Positions 49,904 to 59,710 of a DNA stretch of 64,000 nt are shown piece after piece. The DNA lies in the NCBI RefSeq assembly GCF_004006665.1, contig NZ_QOCL01000004.1:1-64000 (forward strand). The letters run 5' to 3'. A program made the position numbers and the translations under genes. This stretch comes from Halobacteriovorax sp. HLS. Its GTDB lineage: Bacteria; Bdellovibrionota; Bacteriovoracia; Bacteriovoracales; Bacteriovoracaceae. Under the pieces are notes generated by a model, which was not told the DNA's origin, did no database searches, and was given only the letters and a program-made list of their open reading frames with translations. Every line of letters begins with the position of its first letter. The first letter of the stretch is position 1.

Positions 49904-52631
49904 GACAGAACAAAATGCAGCTATAATTCACGAGTTTTTAATAGAGTCTTTTGAGAACCTCTCTGGCATTAGCGAAGAGATTACACAATATGAAAAAGAT
50001 CATAGCAATAGTGAATTATTAAATTCAATATATAGAAAAGTACATACCCTAAAAGGGTCCTCCAGTTTTCTCTCATTTAAAATTCTAGAAAGTGTTACTC
50101 ACCATGCTGAAAATATCTTAGATATGATTCGTGAAGGTGAGATGGAAATGGATTCTGACATTATTGATATATTGCTTGAAACATTTGATGCTTGTCTTGA
50201 AATGTTAAAAAATATTGAAGCAAATGGGACAGAAGGTGAGAATAAATATTCTGATTTAAATGCAAGGCTCTTAAAAGTAGAGTCAAATGAGTCCATCGAT
50301 GATGGACTTCGAAAAAAGTTTGAAGAGCAGAAAATTTCAGAAACCTCTGATCTTCCTGCCTTGAATATTAAACTAGAAGTAATGAACGAAACAAAACTTC
50401 AGAATAAATCTTCAAGTGAAGAACTTGCATTAGTAACACAAAATCAAAATGCTTCAGAGTCTGTAAAAACTGAAGTAGTAAAGCTGGCCACTGAAGACGT
50501 GCTAGAAAAGAAACCGGAAGTAAAGAAAGCAGAGACTAAAAAAGTAGACCTAAAGACTGAGGAGCCAAAGAAGGTGATTAGTCTTACGGATAGTGTCGTA
50601 AGAGTTAATGTTCAATTACTTGATAAAATTATGAATGTTGTAGGAGAACTTGTCCTTAATAGAAATCAAATATTGCAGTATGCGAATATTTCAGACTCAC
50701 CTGATTTAACAAGATTAGCGCAACAACTCAATGTCATAACAACCGATTTACAAACTGATATTATGACAACAAGAATGCAGCCTGTTGGAACTGTTTTAAC
50801 AAAATTTGAAAGAATTGTTAGAGATTTAAGTCGAGAACAAGGTAAATCCATTAAGCTAACAATTAGTGGAAAAGAAACAGAGCTTGATAAAACTCTCTTG
50901 GAGGCCATACGTGATCCAATGACTCACCTTGTGAGAAATTCTGTTGATCATGGTATTGAAGACTCAAGCAGAAGACTCGAGAATGGAAAGAGTGAAGATG
51001 GACATATACATATCAAGTCTTATCACGAGGGTGGGCAAGTTACTATAGAGATCTCTGATGATGGTAATGGAATTAACCCAGAAGTTATTCTCGCTAAGGC
51101 AATTAGTAAGAACCTTGTTAGTAAAGAGAAGGGCGCGACTTTGTCTGAGAGACAGATTCTTAACTTAATTTTTACACCAGGCTTCTCAACAGCTGAGCAA
51201 GTGACAAATATTTCAGGACGTGGCGTTGGAATGGATGTCGTTAAGAGTAATATTGAAAAGATCGGAGGCTCAGTAGACGTTCACTCCGTTGTTGGAAATG
51301 GAACAACATTTAAGTTGAAGATCCCGTTAACTTTAGCAATTGTTCCAGCTCTCGTTGTACGCTCAAGCGGAGAAACTTTTGCAATACCTCAGATAAATCT
51401 AGTCGAGCTGGTTCGAATTGAGAACGAAGGAAATGAGAATCATATTGAAAAGTTACTTGAGTCTGAATTTTTCAGATTAAGGGGAGAACTAATACCTGTT
51501 TTTAGACTTGGGGAAAGTTTAAAGCTCTTGGATAAAGATGAAGTTGTTGAAGACATTAATGAAGACTGTGTAAATATAGTAATCTTAAATGCTGAAGGAC
51601 AATTTTATGGGTTAATTGTAGATCATGTTTTAGATACGGAAGAAATTGTTGTTAAGCCACTTTCGAGAAAGTTAAAGGATTTAAACTTATTTGGAGGGGC
51701 AACTATTATGGGTGATGGGAGTGTTGCGCTCATTGTTGATGCCCTGGGATTCTTTAATTCTGTCGACAGTGGAGCCTCTGCCAGAACAGACGAGCACGAC
51801 TTCCTAGAAGAAAAAGAACAGATTAAGAATGGAGAAACGCAAGAGATACTCTTGACTCAACTTGGAGATTCTCGCGACTATGGAATACCTCTATGTCTTG
51901 TGAATAGATTGGAAGAATTTCCGTTAAAGGATATTGAATGGACTGGTGATCAACCCTTAGTTCGGTATGGGAATCAGCCAATGTTGCTAATTAACCTAGA
52001 GGAGTGTTTAGAGCTTGAAGGGACTTCAAGTTTACTCAGTGAAGAAAAGGATATTACTGTCGCATGTATAGTGACTAAGGTTCGTGGAAGTTACTTTGGT
52101 TTAGTTGTTAAAGAAATAAAAGATATTGCTTTTAGTGAAAGTGACGTCAATGAAGAGATGAGCGATAGAGATGGAATAATGGGAACAATCTTCATTAATG
52201 GTAAGACTGTATCACTACTTGATGTTCACAAAGTTATTGATAGTAAGAAGAGATCAAAAAATATTGCATCTAATAATTTAAGTGTTCTACTCGTTGATGA
52301 TTCGCCTTTACATCAAAGAGTTCAAAAAGAAATTATTACTGAACTTGGCTATTGTGTAACAACTGCATGTGATGGTGTTGATGGAATGCAGAAATTTAGT
52401 GAAATGCCAGATCTAAAGCTAATAGTGACAGATATTGAAATGCCTAATTTAAATGGTTGGGAATTTATTAAAAAAGTTCGAGAAACAAATCCAAATATCC
52501 CTGTTATCGGAATTTCTAGTCGCATCACTTCTAAAGATGAAGAACGTGGAGAGAGAAATGGATTTAATTGTTTTATAGATAAAAGCAACCAAGAGAAAAT
52601 GACAGAAGCAATCCTGAATTGTGTCGGATAA
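49902..52631 (+). CDS. cheA: CheA-type hybrid histidine kinase (Hpt-kinase-CheW-CheW-REC)
   Basis: A 909-residue cytosolic kinase. Hpt with phospho-His48 (VHTLKGSSSF), Ala/Lys/Glu linker (150-225) without a clear P2 domain, dimerisation region (about 228-295), HATPase with RNSVDHGIE (N box), ISDDGNGINP (G1) and GRGVGMDVVKSNI (G2). A CheW domain (about 480-620), a second CheW-like module (about 640-785) and a receiver (about 795-909) with Asp844 in VTDIEMPN follow. It has a long start-codon hairpin upstream. It is the first gene of cheA-cheW-mcp-cheB. Confidence 0.93.
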   Translation: MTEQNAAIIHEFLIESFENLSGISEEITQYEKDHSNSELLNSIYRKVHTLKGSSSFLSFKILESVTHHAENILDMIREGEMEMDSDIIDILLETFDACLEMLKNIEANGTEGENKYSDLNARLLKVESNESIDDGLRKKFEEQKISETSDLPALNIKLEVMNETKLQNKSSSEELALVTQNQNASESVKTEVVKLATEDVLEKKPEVKKAETKKVDLKTEEPKKVISLTDSVVRVNVQLLDKIMNVVGELVLNRNQILQYANISDSPDLTRLAQQLNVITTDLQTDIMTTRMQPVGTVLTKFERIVRDLSREQGKSIKLTISGKETELDKTLLEAIRDPMTHLVRNSVDHGIEDSSRRLENGKSEDGHIHIKSYHEGGQVTIEISDDGNGINPEVILAKAISKNLVSKEKGATLSERQILNLIFTPGFSTAEQVTNISGRGVGMDVVKSNIEKIGGSVDVHSVVGNGTTFKLKIPLTLAIVPALVVRSSGETFAIPQINLVELVRIENEGNENHIEKLLESEFFRLRGELIPVFRLGESLKLLDKDEVVEDINEDCVNIVILNAEGQFYGLIVDHVLDTEEIVVKPLSRKLKDLNLFGGATIMGDGSVALIVDALGFFNSVDSGASARTDEHDFLEEKEQIKNGETQEILLTQLGDSRDYGIPLCLVNRLEEFPLKDIEWTGDQPLVRYGNQPMLLINLEECLELEGTSSLLSEEKDITVACIVTKVRGSYFGLVVKEIKDIAFSESDVNEEMSDRDGIMGTIFINGKTVSLLDVHKVIDSKKRSKNIASNNLSVLLVDDSPLHQRVQKEIITELGYCVTTACDGVDGMQKFSEMPDLKLIVTDIEMPNLNGWEFIKKVRETNPNIPVIGISSRITSKDEERGERNGFNCFIDKSNQEKMTEAILNCVG

Positions 52632-52640
52632 GGAGAAGTT

Positions 52641-53117
52641 GTGGAATTAAATATAGATCAATCAATGTATACAAGCTCTGACTTAAATCAGTTATGTGGC
52701 TTCAAGATTGGAAGTGGACACTATGCTGTGTCTGTTCTGGAGGTTCAAGAGGTTATAAAGCCGCAGCTTTTAACTCCGGTACCTCTAGCGCCAAAGTATA
52801 TTAAAGGTTTAATTAACTTAAGAGGACAGATCGTAACAGCGATAAGTTTAAGGACGTTGTTTGGATTAGATGAAATAGATCGAGAAGATTATATGAATAT
52901 CATTGTTCGCTCTGGAGATTCATTATACTCCCTCGTTGTTGATGAAATTCTAGATGTAATAGATGTTGAAAAAGAGACTTATGAAACGACCCCTGAAACT
53001 CTAGATGAAAAAATTAAAAAATTTATTAGTGGTGTTTATAAATTAGAAAAGAAATTATTAATCTTATTAGACTTGGAAAAAGTTTTAAATATTGAACGAA
53101 GTGAGGACTTAAAATGA
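52641..53117 (+). CDS. cheW: CheW adaptor
   Basis: A 158-residue coupling protein linking receptor and kinase. Family segments [41 protein letters not shown] and [14 protein letters not shown] are intact. The start is GTG at 52641 with AAGGAGAAG ahead. The last bases overlap the receptor gene (ATGA), so the two are co-translated. Confidence 0.95.
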   Translation: MELNIDQSMYTSSDLNQLCGFKIGSGHYAVSVLEVQEVIKPQLLTPVPLAPKYIKGLINLRGQIVTAISLRTLFGLDEIDREDYMNIIVRSGDSLYSLVVDEILDVIDVEKETYETTPETLDEKIKKFISGVYKLEKKLLILLDLEKVLNIERSEDLK

Positions 53118-54679
53118 GAGCACAAAGTGTAGAAATGGTTAGAGAAGATAATGATCAAGAAAAAGGGACTGGGCAAAACTACGAGCAGATGCTTGAGCTA
53201 TCCCCAATTAATACTCTTATGGCAACACCAGACGGTGTTCTGACTTACATGAATTCTAATTCAATTAAGACTCTAAGAACTCTAGAGCAGTATCTTCCTG
53301 ATAGAGTAGATAATCTTGTTGGCAAGAAGATTGACTGGTTTCACAAAGTTCCAGACCATCAATTAGGTATCATCAGAAACCCCGCAAACTTACCACATAG
53401 GGCGACTATTAACGTAGGACCAGAAAAATTAGATCTTCTAGTATCTGCGATAATGTCTGAATCAGGTGACTATTTAGGACCAATGGTAACATGGGAAGTT
53501 GTTACAGATAAATTAAAGCTAGAGGCCGAAATGGCAAGAGCAAGTCAAATGGTTGATAAGTCTCCAATAAATACGATGATGGCGACACCTGATGGAAAAA
53601 TGGTCTACATGAATGAGGCTGCAGCTAAGACGCTTAGAACTCTTGAGGATAGACTACCAGCAAAAGTAGATAATTTAGTTGGAAACAGTATCGATTGGTT
53701 TCATAAAAACCCTGCTGGACCTAAGAATATTATATCTGATCCAGCGAATTTACCACATAAAGCAATTATCAGTGTTGGAGAAGATAAGTTAGATCTTTTG
53801 ATCTCAGGAATTTCCGCCAATGATGGATCTTATCTTGGAGCAATGGTTACATGGGATGTTGTTACAGATAAGGTTAATCTCGTTAAAGAACTCACTAAGA
53901 GTGCATCCGAGCTTAATGATTCAGCTCAAAATTTACAAACTGTTTCGAGTTCACTTTCAGCAGGAGCTGAAGAAACTTCGGCGCAAGCTAATACTGCTAG
54001 TGTTGCATCTGAAGAAGTTAATGCCGGTGTTCAAACTGTTGCTTCAAATATGGAAGAGATGGTTGCAGCGATTAAGGAAATTACAAAAACTACCAACGAA
54101 GCTTCTTCAATGACTAATGATGCAATGAAGATGGCGAAGAATACTAACGAAATAATTTCGCAGCTTGGTGAAAGTAGTATGGATATTGGTAATGTAATAA
54201 AAGTTATTTCTTCAATTGCTCAGCAAACCAACCTTCTTGCTCTTAATGCAACTATTGAAGCAGCTAGAGCAGGTGAAGCTGGAAAAGGGTTCGCTGTTGT
54301 TGCAAATGAAGTTAAAGAGCTTGCGAAGCAAACTGCCAAAGCAACATCAGATATTACTAAGAAGATTGAAAATATTCAAAGTGATTCAAAAGGTGCCGTT
54401 AATGCCATCAAAGAGATTAGCGAGGCCATTGAGAAAGTAAATGGTTATGCAGGTAATATTGCTGCGTCTGTTGAAGAACAAGCTGCAACGACTAATGAAG
54501 TAACAAGAATTGTTACAGAATCAGCTGAAGGGGTTAAACAAATTAATGAGAATATTTCTCAGGTTTCTCAAGCAGCAGCAACAACAGGTAAAGATGCTCA
54601 GAGTGCTCAAGAAGCGAGCAGAATCTTAACTGAAATTTCAAACAATCTTCAAATACATGTAGAGAAGATAAAAGTGTAG
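53114..54679 (+). CDS. Soluble methyl-accepting chemotaxis protein with two tandem PAS domains
   Basis: A 521-residue receptor without membrane helices, hence cytosolic. Residues 31-130 and 151-250 are two PAS-like domains with an exact 120-residue period and no gaps (about 64 of 100 positions identical by eye). A linker with HAMP-like Ser/Ala helices follows, then the signalling hairpin: [35 protein letters not shown], split at its tip as usual. No C-terminal CheR/CheB tether pentapeptide is present. It sits between cheW and cheB in the same operon and would sense an internal ligand, redox state or heme. Confidence 0.93.
   Translation: MRAQSVEMVREDNDQEKGTGQNYEQMLELSPINTLMATPDGVLTYMNSNSIKTLRTLEQYLPDRVDNLVGKKIDWFHKVPDHQLGIIRNPANLPHRATINVGPEKLDLLVSAIMSESGDYLGPMVTWEVVTDKLKLEAEMARASQMVDKSPINTMMATPDGKMVYMNEAAAKTLRTLEDRLPAKVDNLVGNSIDWFHKNPAGPKNIISDPANLPHKAIISVGEDKLDLLISGISANDGSYLGAMVTWDVVTDKVNLVKELTKSASELNDSAQNLQTVSSSLSAGAEETSAQANTASVASEEVNAGVQTVASNMEEMVAAIKEITKTTNEASSMTNDAMKMAKNTNEIISQLGESSMDIGNVIKVISSIAQQTNLLALNATIEAARAGEAGKGFAVVANEVKELAKQTAKATSDITKKIENIQSDSKGAVNAIKEISEAIEKVNGYAGNIAASVEEQAATTNEVTRIVTESAEGVKQINENISQVSQAAATTGKDAQSAQEASRILTEISNNLQIHVEKIKV
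53204..53863 (+). repeat. Tandem duplication of the PAS-coding segment (360-nt period)
   Basis: Codons 31-130 and 151-250 of the receptor encode aligned domains with identical blocks such as KTLRTLE, VDNLVG, IDWFHK, ANLPH and KLDLL. The DNA has diverged enough that this is an old duplication. Confidence 0.85.
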
Positions 54680-54684
54680 TATTG

Positions 54685-55743
54685 ATGAAAGTTTTAATAG
54701 TTGACGATAGTATTGTTTATAGATCTGCAATATCCCAGGCACTCGAAACGGTGCCTGGAATAATTATAGCGAAATCTGTTTCTAACGGAGAGCTTGCAGT
54801 AAAGTATCTTCAAGATAATGCTGACATAGACTTAATAACTTTAGATATGGAGATGCCTGTTTTAGATGGAATGGAAACCATAAGGCAAGTCCGAAAGTTC
54901 AATAGACACGTAACAATCATAGTGTTCTCTTCTTTTACAAAGAAGGGAGCTGAAAGAACGATAAAAGCTCTTAGTATCGGAGCTGATGATTTTGTTGAAA
55001 AAGTTGAGGGGACTGGGAGTATTGAGGGATCAATCTCCATGATTCGTAAAGAGTTAGTTCCTCGAATTGAAGCCTTGCAAAAGCGCTCTTTCTCGAGAGA
55101 GCAAATTGAAAATACGATTAAAGATAATATTAGTGGTGGTGTTGAAATAGAGAATATTGTCATGAACATGAGTTTAAAACCGAAACTCATATGTTTAGGA
55201 TGTTCTACTGGGGGGCCAGAGGCATTAACCTCGATATTTAAAACTATTACTGAAAACTTAACTATTCCAATGGTTATTGTTCAGCATATGCCTCCGATGT
55301 TTACACAGAAATTAGCTGAAATGTTAGATAAGCTATCACCTATTGAAGTTAGAGAAGCACAACACGGTGATACAATTCGAGCTGGTCTATGCTTAATTGC
55401 ACCAGGTGACTACCATATGGAAATAACACCAGAATTGAAAGTTAAGCTTAATCAGGACGAAAAGGTTTGTTTTGTGCGACCGGCAGTGGATGTTCTTTTT
55501 AAATCAATTTCAAGAAACTTCACAGGACAAGTTCTGTCTATCATTTTGACAGGCATGGGTGATGATGGAGCAAATGGTTGTATCGAATTGAAAAAGAGAG
55601 GAGCTTATCAATTTATTCAAGATGAGAGCTCTTGTATTGTCTGGGGTATGCCCGGTGCTGTTTCACGTACAGGAATTAATCCTACGACATTAAAGTTAGA
55701 TCAATTCGGAAAATTACTAAACCTAGTATCAAAGAGAGTGTAA
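54685..55743 (+). CDS. cheB: CheB receptor methylesterase/response regulator
   Basis: A 352-residue protein. Receiver (1-120) with phospho-Asp54 in TLDMEMPVLDG; esterase domain (about 165-350) with the triad Ser174 (CSTGGPE), His201 (VQHMPP) and Asp294 (GMGDDGANG). It removes methyl groups from the receptor, and the partner methyltransferase CheR is not in the window. The ATG at 54685 is preferred over the TTG before it. It starts 5 nt after the receptor stop and abuts the next gene (TAAATG). Confidence 0.95.
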   Translation: MKVLIVDDSIVYRSAISQALETVPGIIIAKSVSNGELAVKYLQDNADIDLITLDMEMPVLDGMETIRQVRKFNRHVTIIVFSSFTKKGAERTIKALSIGADDFVEKVEGTGSIEGSISMIRKELVPRIEALQKRSFSREQIENTIKDNISGGVEIENIVMNMSLKPKLICLGCSTGGPEALTSIFKTITENLTIPMVIVQHMPPMFTQKLAEMLDKLSPIEVREAQHGDTIRAGLCLIAPGDYHMEITPELKVKLNQDEKVCFVRPAVDVLFKSISRNFTGQVLSIILTGMGDDGANGCIELKKRGAYQFIQDESSCIVWGMPGAVSRTGINPTTLKLDQFGKLLNLVSKRV

Positions 55744-56787
55744 ATGTATTTTGGATCGTATTTATTTAAAAATAAGCATCTAAGTTTTAAAGATTATATT
55801 TCTTGCTTAAGTGCTCAGATAAAATCAACTCCAAGCCTTTTAGAATGTTTGGTCAGTGAGGATCTATTACCTGAAGAGAAAATTGTAGATCTTGTAAATA
55901 TTCAGTTTAATACGAAAAGGAGTCTTAGAGATCTATTGATAAATGAGAATTTTATTACTCAAGATCAACTTTCATCATTAATGAATAAACTTACCCAATC
56001 ACAAAAGAGCTTTTCAGAGCTTTTAATCGAAAATGGTTTACTTAAGAAAGAAGAAATAGAAACCCTTTTAAAAGAATATGAAAAGACTGCAGTAAACGAT
56101 GAATATTCAGCTCAAGCAGGGACTAAGAGTGAAGCGTCGACTGAGGAAGTAGAGATAAACTCAGCAGCGCTAGAGTCTTTAAAAGAGTTAGAGGGCGTTG
56201 ACCTAAGCGACTTTAATATTGTACCTAAAGAAAAAGTCTCTGATGAAAGTAGCTGTAATGATGAAGGTCTTTCTCTTGCAGCACTAGAATCATTGAGAGA
56301 GTTAGATCCAGAAGCAGCAGGAAAACTTGAAATTAAATATGATGAAAAAGAAAAGGTCGCCCAAAGTCCTAATGATACATTTGTAAATGAATTTGCAGAG
56401 ACATTTAATGAAAAAATGTTCAGGAAGATGAAGAAAATCGTTGTTGTGATTTTTAAAACAGCAAAAGAAGATGGAGATTTTTCTAATTTCTTCAATTCGC
56501 TCTTTCGTGAATTTCACCTTGTAAAGGGAGCCGCACGATTAGCTGGTTTTAAGCTTGTTGAAGATGTCTTAGACCAATGGGAAGACTGTCTTGATAGCTT
56601 TTTTAAGTTAAGTGATCAAGATCAAAAGAATTGGTTAAATGCATATGGAGAAAAAATTAACGATCTTATAGATGCATCATGGTCAATTAGAGAGTCTCTC
56701 GTAAGTGGAGAAAATGAATCTGAGATAGACCTTTCCAAAATAAGAGGGCTAGTTGATTTATTTTCAGGGGAGAGGCTCGCTAGTTAA
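55744..56787 (+). CDS. Hpt-domain protein with MshEN-like N-terminal repeats
   Basis: A 347-residue protein. Residues about 1-115 contain repeated helical pairs (LLECLVSEDLLPEEKIVDLV, LRDLLINENFITQDQLSSLM, FSELLIENGLLKKEEIETLL) like the GspE/MshE N-terminal modules, some of which bind c-di-GMP. A linker holds two ALESL(K/R)EL segments. The C-terminal four-helix bundle has FHLVKGAARLAGF with His258 as the likely phospho-site. It may link phosphorelay to second-messenger or secretion-type control. Its ATG follows the cheB stop directly; its end overlaps the convergent gene by 8 nt. Confidence 0.7.
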   Translation: MYFGSYLFKNKHLSFKDYISCLSAQIKSTPSLLECLVSEDLLPEEKIVDLVNIQFNTKRSLRDLLINENFITQDQLSSLMNKLTQSQKSFSELLIENGLLKKEEIETLLKEYEKTAVNDEYSAQAGTKSEASTEEVEINSAALESLKELEGVDLSDFNIVPKEKVSDESSCNDEGLSLAALESLRELDPEAAGKLEIKYDEKEKVAQSPNDTFVNEFAETFNEKMFRKMKKIVVVIFKTAKEDGDFSNFFNSLFREFHLVKGAARLAGFKLVEDVLDQWEDCLDSFFKLSDQDQKNWLNAYGEKINDLIDASWSIRESLVSGENESEIDLSKIRGLVDLFSGERLAS

Positions 56788-58267
56788 GTTTTATCAATAT
56801 TTCTTGATTAGAACTTTCTATATGTATAAGTGTTTGTGGTCGTAGTTTATTTTTGTATCCTGTCGCTATAACTTCTTTTAGATCCACTCCAGCTTGTTCT
56901 AGCTTTTCTAATGTGCTTACTTGCATATAATCTCCAATATTTTTTAAAACTTGTGAAGGAAAGGTTAGGTTAACTTTCTCAATACAGTTTTCAGAGACAA
57001 TAATATTTAAATGGTGTGACATTTCTTTAAAGAAATCTTCTGCATGATCTAGTGGAACTGATATAGAGCTAGTCTCTTCAAATGTTGCTACAGATACTAC
57101 TTCTTTTAGTATTTTAGAAAAAAAGATTGGAGTGTTGAAGCGAGTTAGAGTTTTAAGCAATAAAGAGTAAGATCTCATAAGAGAGAATACCTCATTATTT
57201 CCTGCCATCCTAAACCACCACTTGTCTTCACCTAGAATATTGTCAACGATCTTCTTTATATCATAGTTGTTTAGATCAAACTTTAAAGGGCTTGTGAAAG
57301 GTGAGAAAATTGCTGAAAGAAGAGGGACTATTCTATTGGAGATGTGAGAAAGTTTATCTTTATCAAACCCTATATTGCCCAATAGGTCCAGGTAATTTAT
57401 GTCTTCTTTATTTTGGAGACCAGTGATTATTCTTAAAAGAGAGTGGACCTTATTTTTATCAATTTTCTGACAATTTCCTAAATCTAGGAGGTATATAATA
57501 TTATTATCAGTATTGAAAAGAAAGTTGTCCTCCTGATTATCAATTTGAATGAATTTTGACTCAAATAGAGTATAAAGGTAATTCTTTAATAATTCTTTTG
57601 CAAAGAATTCTCTCGTCGACTGAATACTGTTTGATAATTCTTTTGCACTTAGACCATCGGCCCAGTTTAGAAGCAAGGTATCCTTTGTTAGGCAGGTTGC
57701 ATCTAGGGTTCGGACAGATCCTGAGATTGAGCTACTCATTTGTTTCGTATTTCTTTGTTCTTTAGAATAATCTAACTCTTCAGTTATACTTAGTTTTAGC
57801 TCTTCTACAAAGTTCGAGGATAGATGTTGACTTATTTTCTTTGGTGCAAATTTAAGAGCATTGTTTAATGCAGAAAATTGTTTTTGTAAGTTCTTCTCTA
57901 TTTCAGGGTATTGTATTTTTAAGGCGTAGACGTTCCCAGATTCATTTTTAACCTTTATGACACAGCCAATTGATCCAAGTTCAACATGAGACGAAGCGAT
58001 AGACAAGTTATTTGCATTGCAGACTTCATTTATTCTCTCTCTTAAATTTCTCTCAAGTGAGAGAAAAGGTAGTTGTGTTCTTGTTTTGTAATTAGCTTCA
58101 TCCTTGTGTTGATTTAGAAACTGTCCAAGCTTTAGGTATAGTCCTTTTTCTCTTGTGAAAATTTCATATAATGAATTTAAAACTTTGTTTCTCTCGAGTG
58201 TATCATTTTGATCACTTATGTTGTTGATTTTTGATACACACTTGTAGAGATTAACGTAATTCTTCAT
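56780..58267 (-). CDS. ABC1/UbiB/COQ8-type atypical kinase
   Basis: A 495-residue protein. The signature KxGQ motif is KLGQ (46-49); the ATP site shows GSIGCVIKV with Lys117 in YALKIQYP. ITEELDYSKEQRN matches the conserved ExD region. The catalytic loop QIDNQEDNF keeps Asp and Asn in the COQ8A-like pattern (QTDPNWSNF) rather than bacterial HADPHPGN, and LLDLGN stands for DFG. Residues 330-495 are unassigned. The family supports quinone synthesis, but here it lies inside a chemosensory locus with a wHTH partner, so a different role is possible. Confidence 0.8.
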   Translation of the reverse strand: MKNYVNLYKCVSKINNISDQNDTLERNKVLNSLYEIFTREKGLYLKLGQFLNQHKDEANYKTRTQLPFLSLERNLRERINEVCNANNLSIASSHVELGSIGCVIKVKNESGNVYALKIQYPEIEKNLQKQFSALNNALKFAPKKISQHLSSNFVEELKLSITEELDYSKEQRNTKQMSSSISGSVRTLDATCLTKDTLLLNWADGLSAKELSNSIQSTREFFAKELLKNYLYTLFESKFIQIDNQEDNFLFNTDNNIIYLLDLGNCQKIDKNKVHSLLRIITGLQNKEDINYLDLLGNIGFDKDKLSHISNRIVPLLSAIFSPFTSPLKFDLNNYDIKKIVDNILGEDKWWFRMAGNNEVFSLMRSYSLLLKTLTRFNTPIFFSKILKEVVSVATFEETSSISVPLDHAEDFFKEMSHHLNIIVSENCIEKVNLTFPSQVLKNIGDYMQVSTLEKLEQAGVDLKEVIATGYKNKLRPQTLIHIESSNQEILIKLN

Positions 58268-58646
58268 GAAGATATCTTATCTCAATTATTGCTGTGTTTG
58301 ACATTGAGATAATCTTAATTTCTTCTAGTAGTATTAGTATGTACTCAACTATTTTTGGAGACACTTTCGAAAGAGAGGAGAGCTCGGCTACTGTTGTTCT
58401 AAAAATACGACCTCTTCTTCTTTTCAGTTCATACAGTGTGTATAAGGCACTTACTTGCTCAGCATTATCTAATAGCCTAACAAAAGATATAAGCTCATTG
58501 TTTTTAAGTTCAAAAATTATTGAAAATAGCTTTATATCTTCAAGAAGTTTAAATGCCTTGATACAGGCGCTAACTTGAATGAAATTATCAGTTTGATTAG
58601 ATAAGTGTTTTTGTAAGGCAATATCTTTTTTATGAAAAGTAAGCAT
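58251..58646 (-). CDS. Small winged-helix-like protein upstream of the ABC1 kinase
   Basis: A 131-residue protein that I cannot place in a family. The C-terminal half (about 85-125) has a wHTH pattern: TTVAELSSLSKVSPKIVEYILILLEEIKII then a beta wing. The N-terminal half is helical. It overlaps the kinase gene by 17 nt and is divergent from the Hpt-REC gene. It could regulate either side or be a protein-interaction module. Confidence 0.55.
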   Translation of the reverse strand: MLTFHKKDIALQKHLSNQTDNFIQVSACIKAFKLLEDIKLFSIIFELKNNELISFVRLLDNAEQVSALYTLYELKRRRGRIFRTTVAELSSLSKVSPKIVEYILILLEEIKIISMSNTAIIEIRYLHEELR

Positions 58647-58754
58647 ACTCTTACTTCGGTTTTAATTTTTTTCACTCAACCTATTTCACATCTTTAGAAT
58701 AAATTTAGAATAGATAGGTACTTATTTCTCCGATAGGAAGGCATTGGAGATTAA

Positions 58755-59702
58755 ATGGAAGATGCAATGATAGATGAGTTTTTAATTGAAGCTGATGAGA
58801 TGTTTGAACTCGCTGAGGTTGGACTTTTAAATATTGATAAAGGTGAGAGCTTTGATGTTAATTTTAATCAAATTTTTCGATCGTTTCATAACCTTAAAGG
58901 TGCTGCTGGAATGTTTGGTCTAGAGCTTTTGCAGGAACATATGCATAAGGTAGAAACTTTGTTTGAAAGTACACGCGATATAGGAAAGATTTCAAAAAAA
59001 GAAATTGATTTCTTTTTAGATGCTGTTGATGTTGCAAGAGATATTCTTAAGGGTGAAGATGTTGACTTTGTTGTAGTAGATAAATTATCAGATTTAGATC
59101 AAGAAGTTACTCTCTCAGTTCATGTGGATAAAATAAAAAAGGTTAAGGAAGCTGTTGAGCATTCTGTAATAAATAAGAATACACCTCTTGTTTTTATAGT
59201 TGATGATGAAGAAGAGATTGTTGAAATTCTCAGTTTCGCTCTAGAGAGTGAAGGTTACCGTGTCAAGGGATATACAAATGGTCACGATTTAGTTGAAGAT
59301 TTAGAGGAAGATCCAGATCTTATTTTAAGTGATATTAAAATGCCTGAAATAGATGGGTTAAAGTTACTCAAAGAAGTTCATGCCGTCCACCCTGAGATAC
59401 CTTTCATTTTCTTTAGTGGCTTTATTACTAAAGAAGTGATGATGGAGTCTCTTTCATATGGAGCCCAAGGGTTTTTAGAAAAGCCCATCGACCTTGAGTA
59501 TGTAAAAAAAATGGCTCGCCTTGCAATTAATCGTTACCGTTCAAAAAAACTATTAGAAAAGAGCATAGACTATATTATGTATCAATTTTCAGACTTAGAT
59601 AAATACCTTGAGGAGTCTGGCAAAGAAAATGTACGTAGAACACTTAAAACAGAATTGGAAATAATTCTAGAACAAAGAAAAAATCTTAAGAATGCAGCGT
59701 AA
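58755..59702 (+). CDS. Hpt-REC phosphorelay protein
   Basis: A 315-residue cytosolic protein. Hpt domain (about 1-110) with His45 in FHNLKGAAGMFG. Receiver (about 140-260) with VDDEEEIVEI, phospho-Asp193 in LSDIKMPE and FLEKPIDLEY. A helical tail ends KNAA. It could pass phosphate between the two CheA kinases. GGAGATTA supports the start. The gene following starts 8 nt later. Confidence 0.9.
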   Translation: MEDAMIDEFLIEADEMFELAEVGLLNIDKGESFDVNFNQIFRSFHNLKGAAGMFGLELLQEHMHKVETLFESTRDIGKISKKEIDFFLDAVDVARDILKGEDVDFVVVDKLSDLDQEVTLSVHVDKIKKVKEAVEHSVINKNTPLVFIVDDEEEIVEILSFALESEGYRVKGYTNGHDLVEDLEEDPDLILSDIKMPEIDGLKLLKEVHAVHPEIPFIFFSGFITKEVMMESLSYGAQGFLEKPIDLEYVKKMARLAINRYRSKKLLEKSIDYIMYQFSDLDKYLEESGKENVRRTLKTELEIILEQRKNLKNAA

Positions 59703-59710
59703 AGGAAGTT

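Noticed and set aside
53820-54440. Leu/Lys-rich open frames in other phases inside the receptor gene
   Set aside because: They are frame-shifted readings of the helical signalling domain with no start signals of their own.
58690-58740. Sigma-28-type promoter before the Hpt-REC gene (TCCGATAG at 58729)
   Set aside because: No TAAA-like -35 lies 15 nt upstream, so only half of the element is present.
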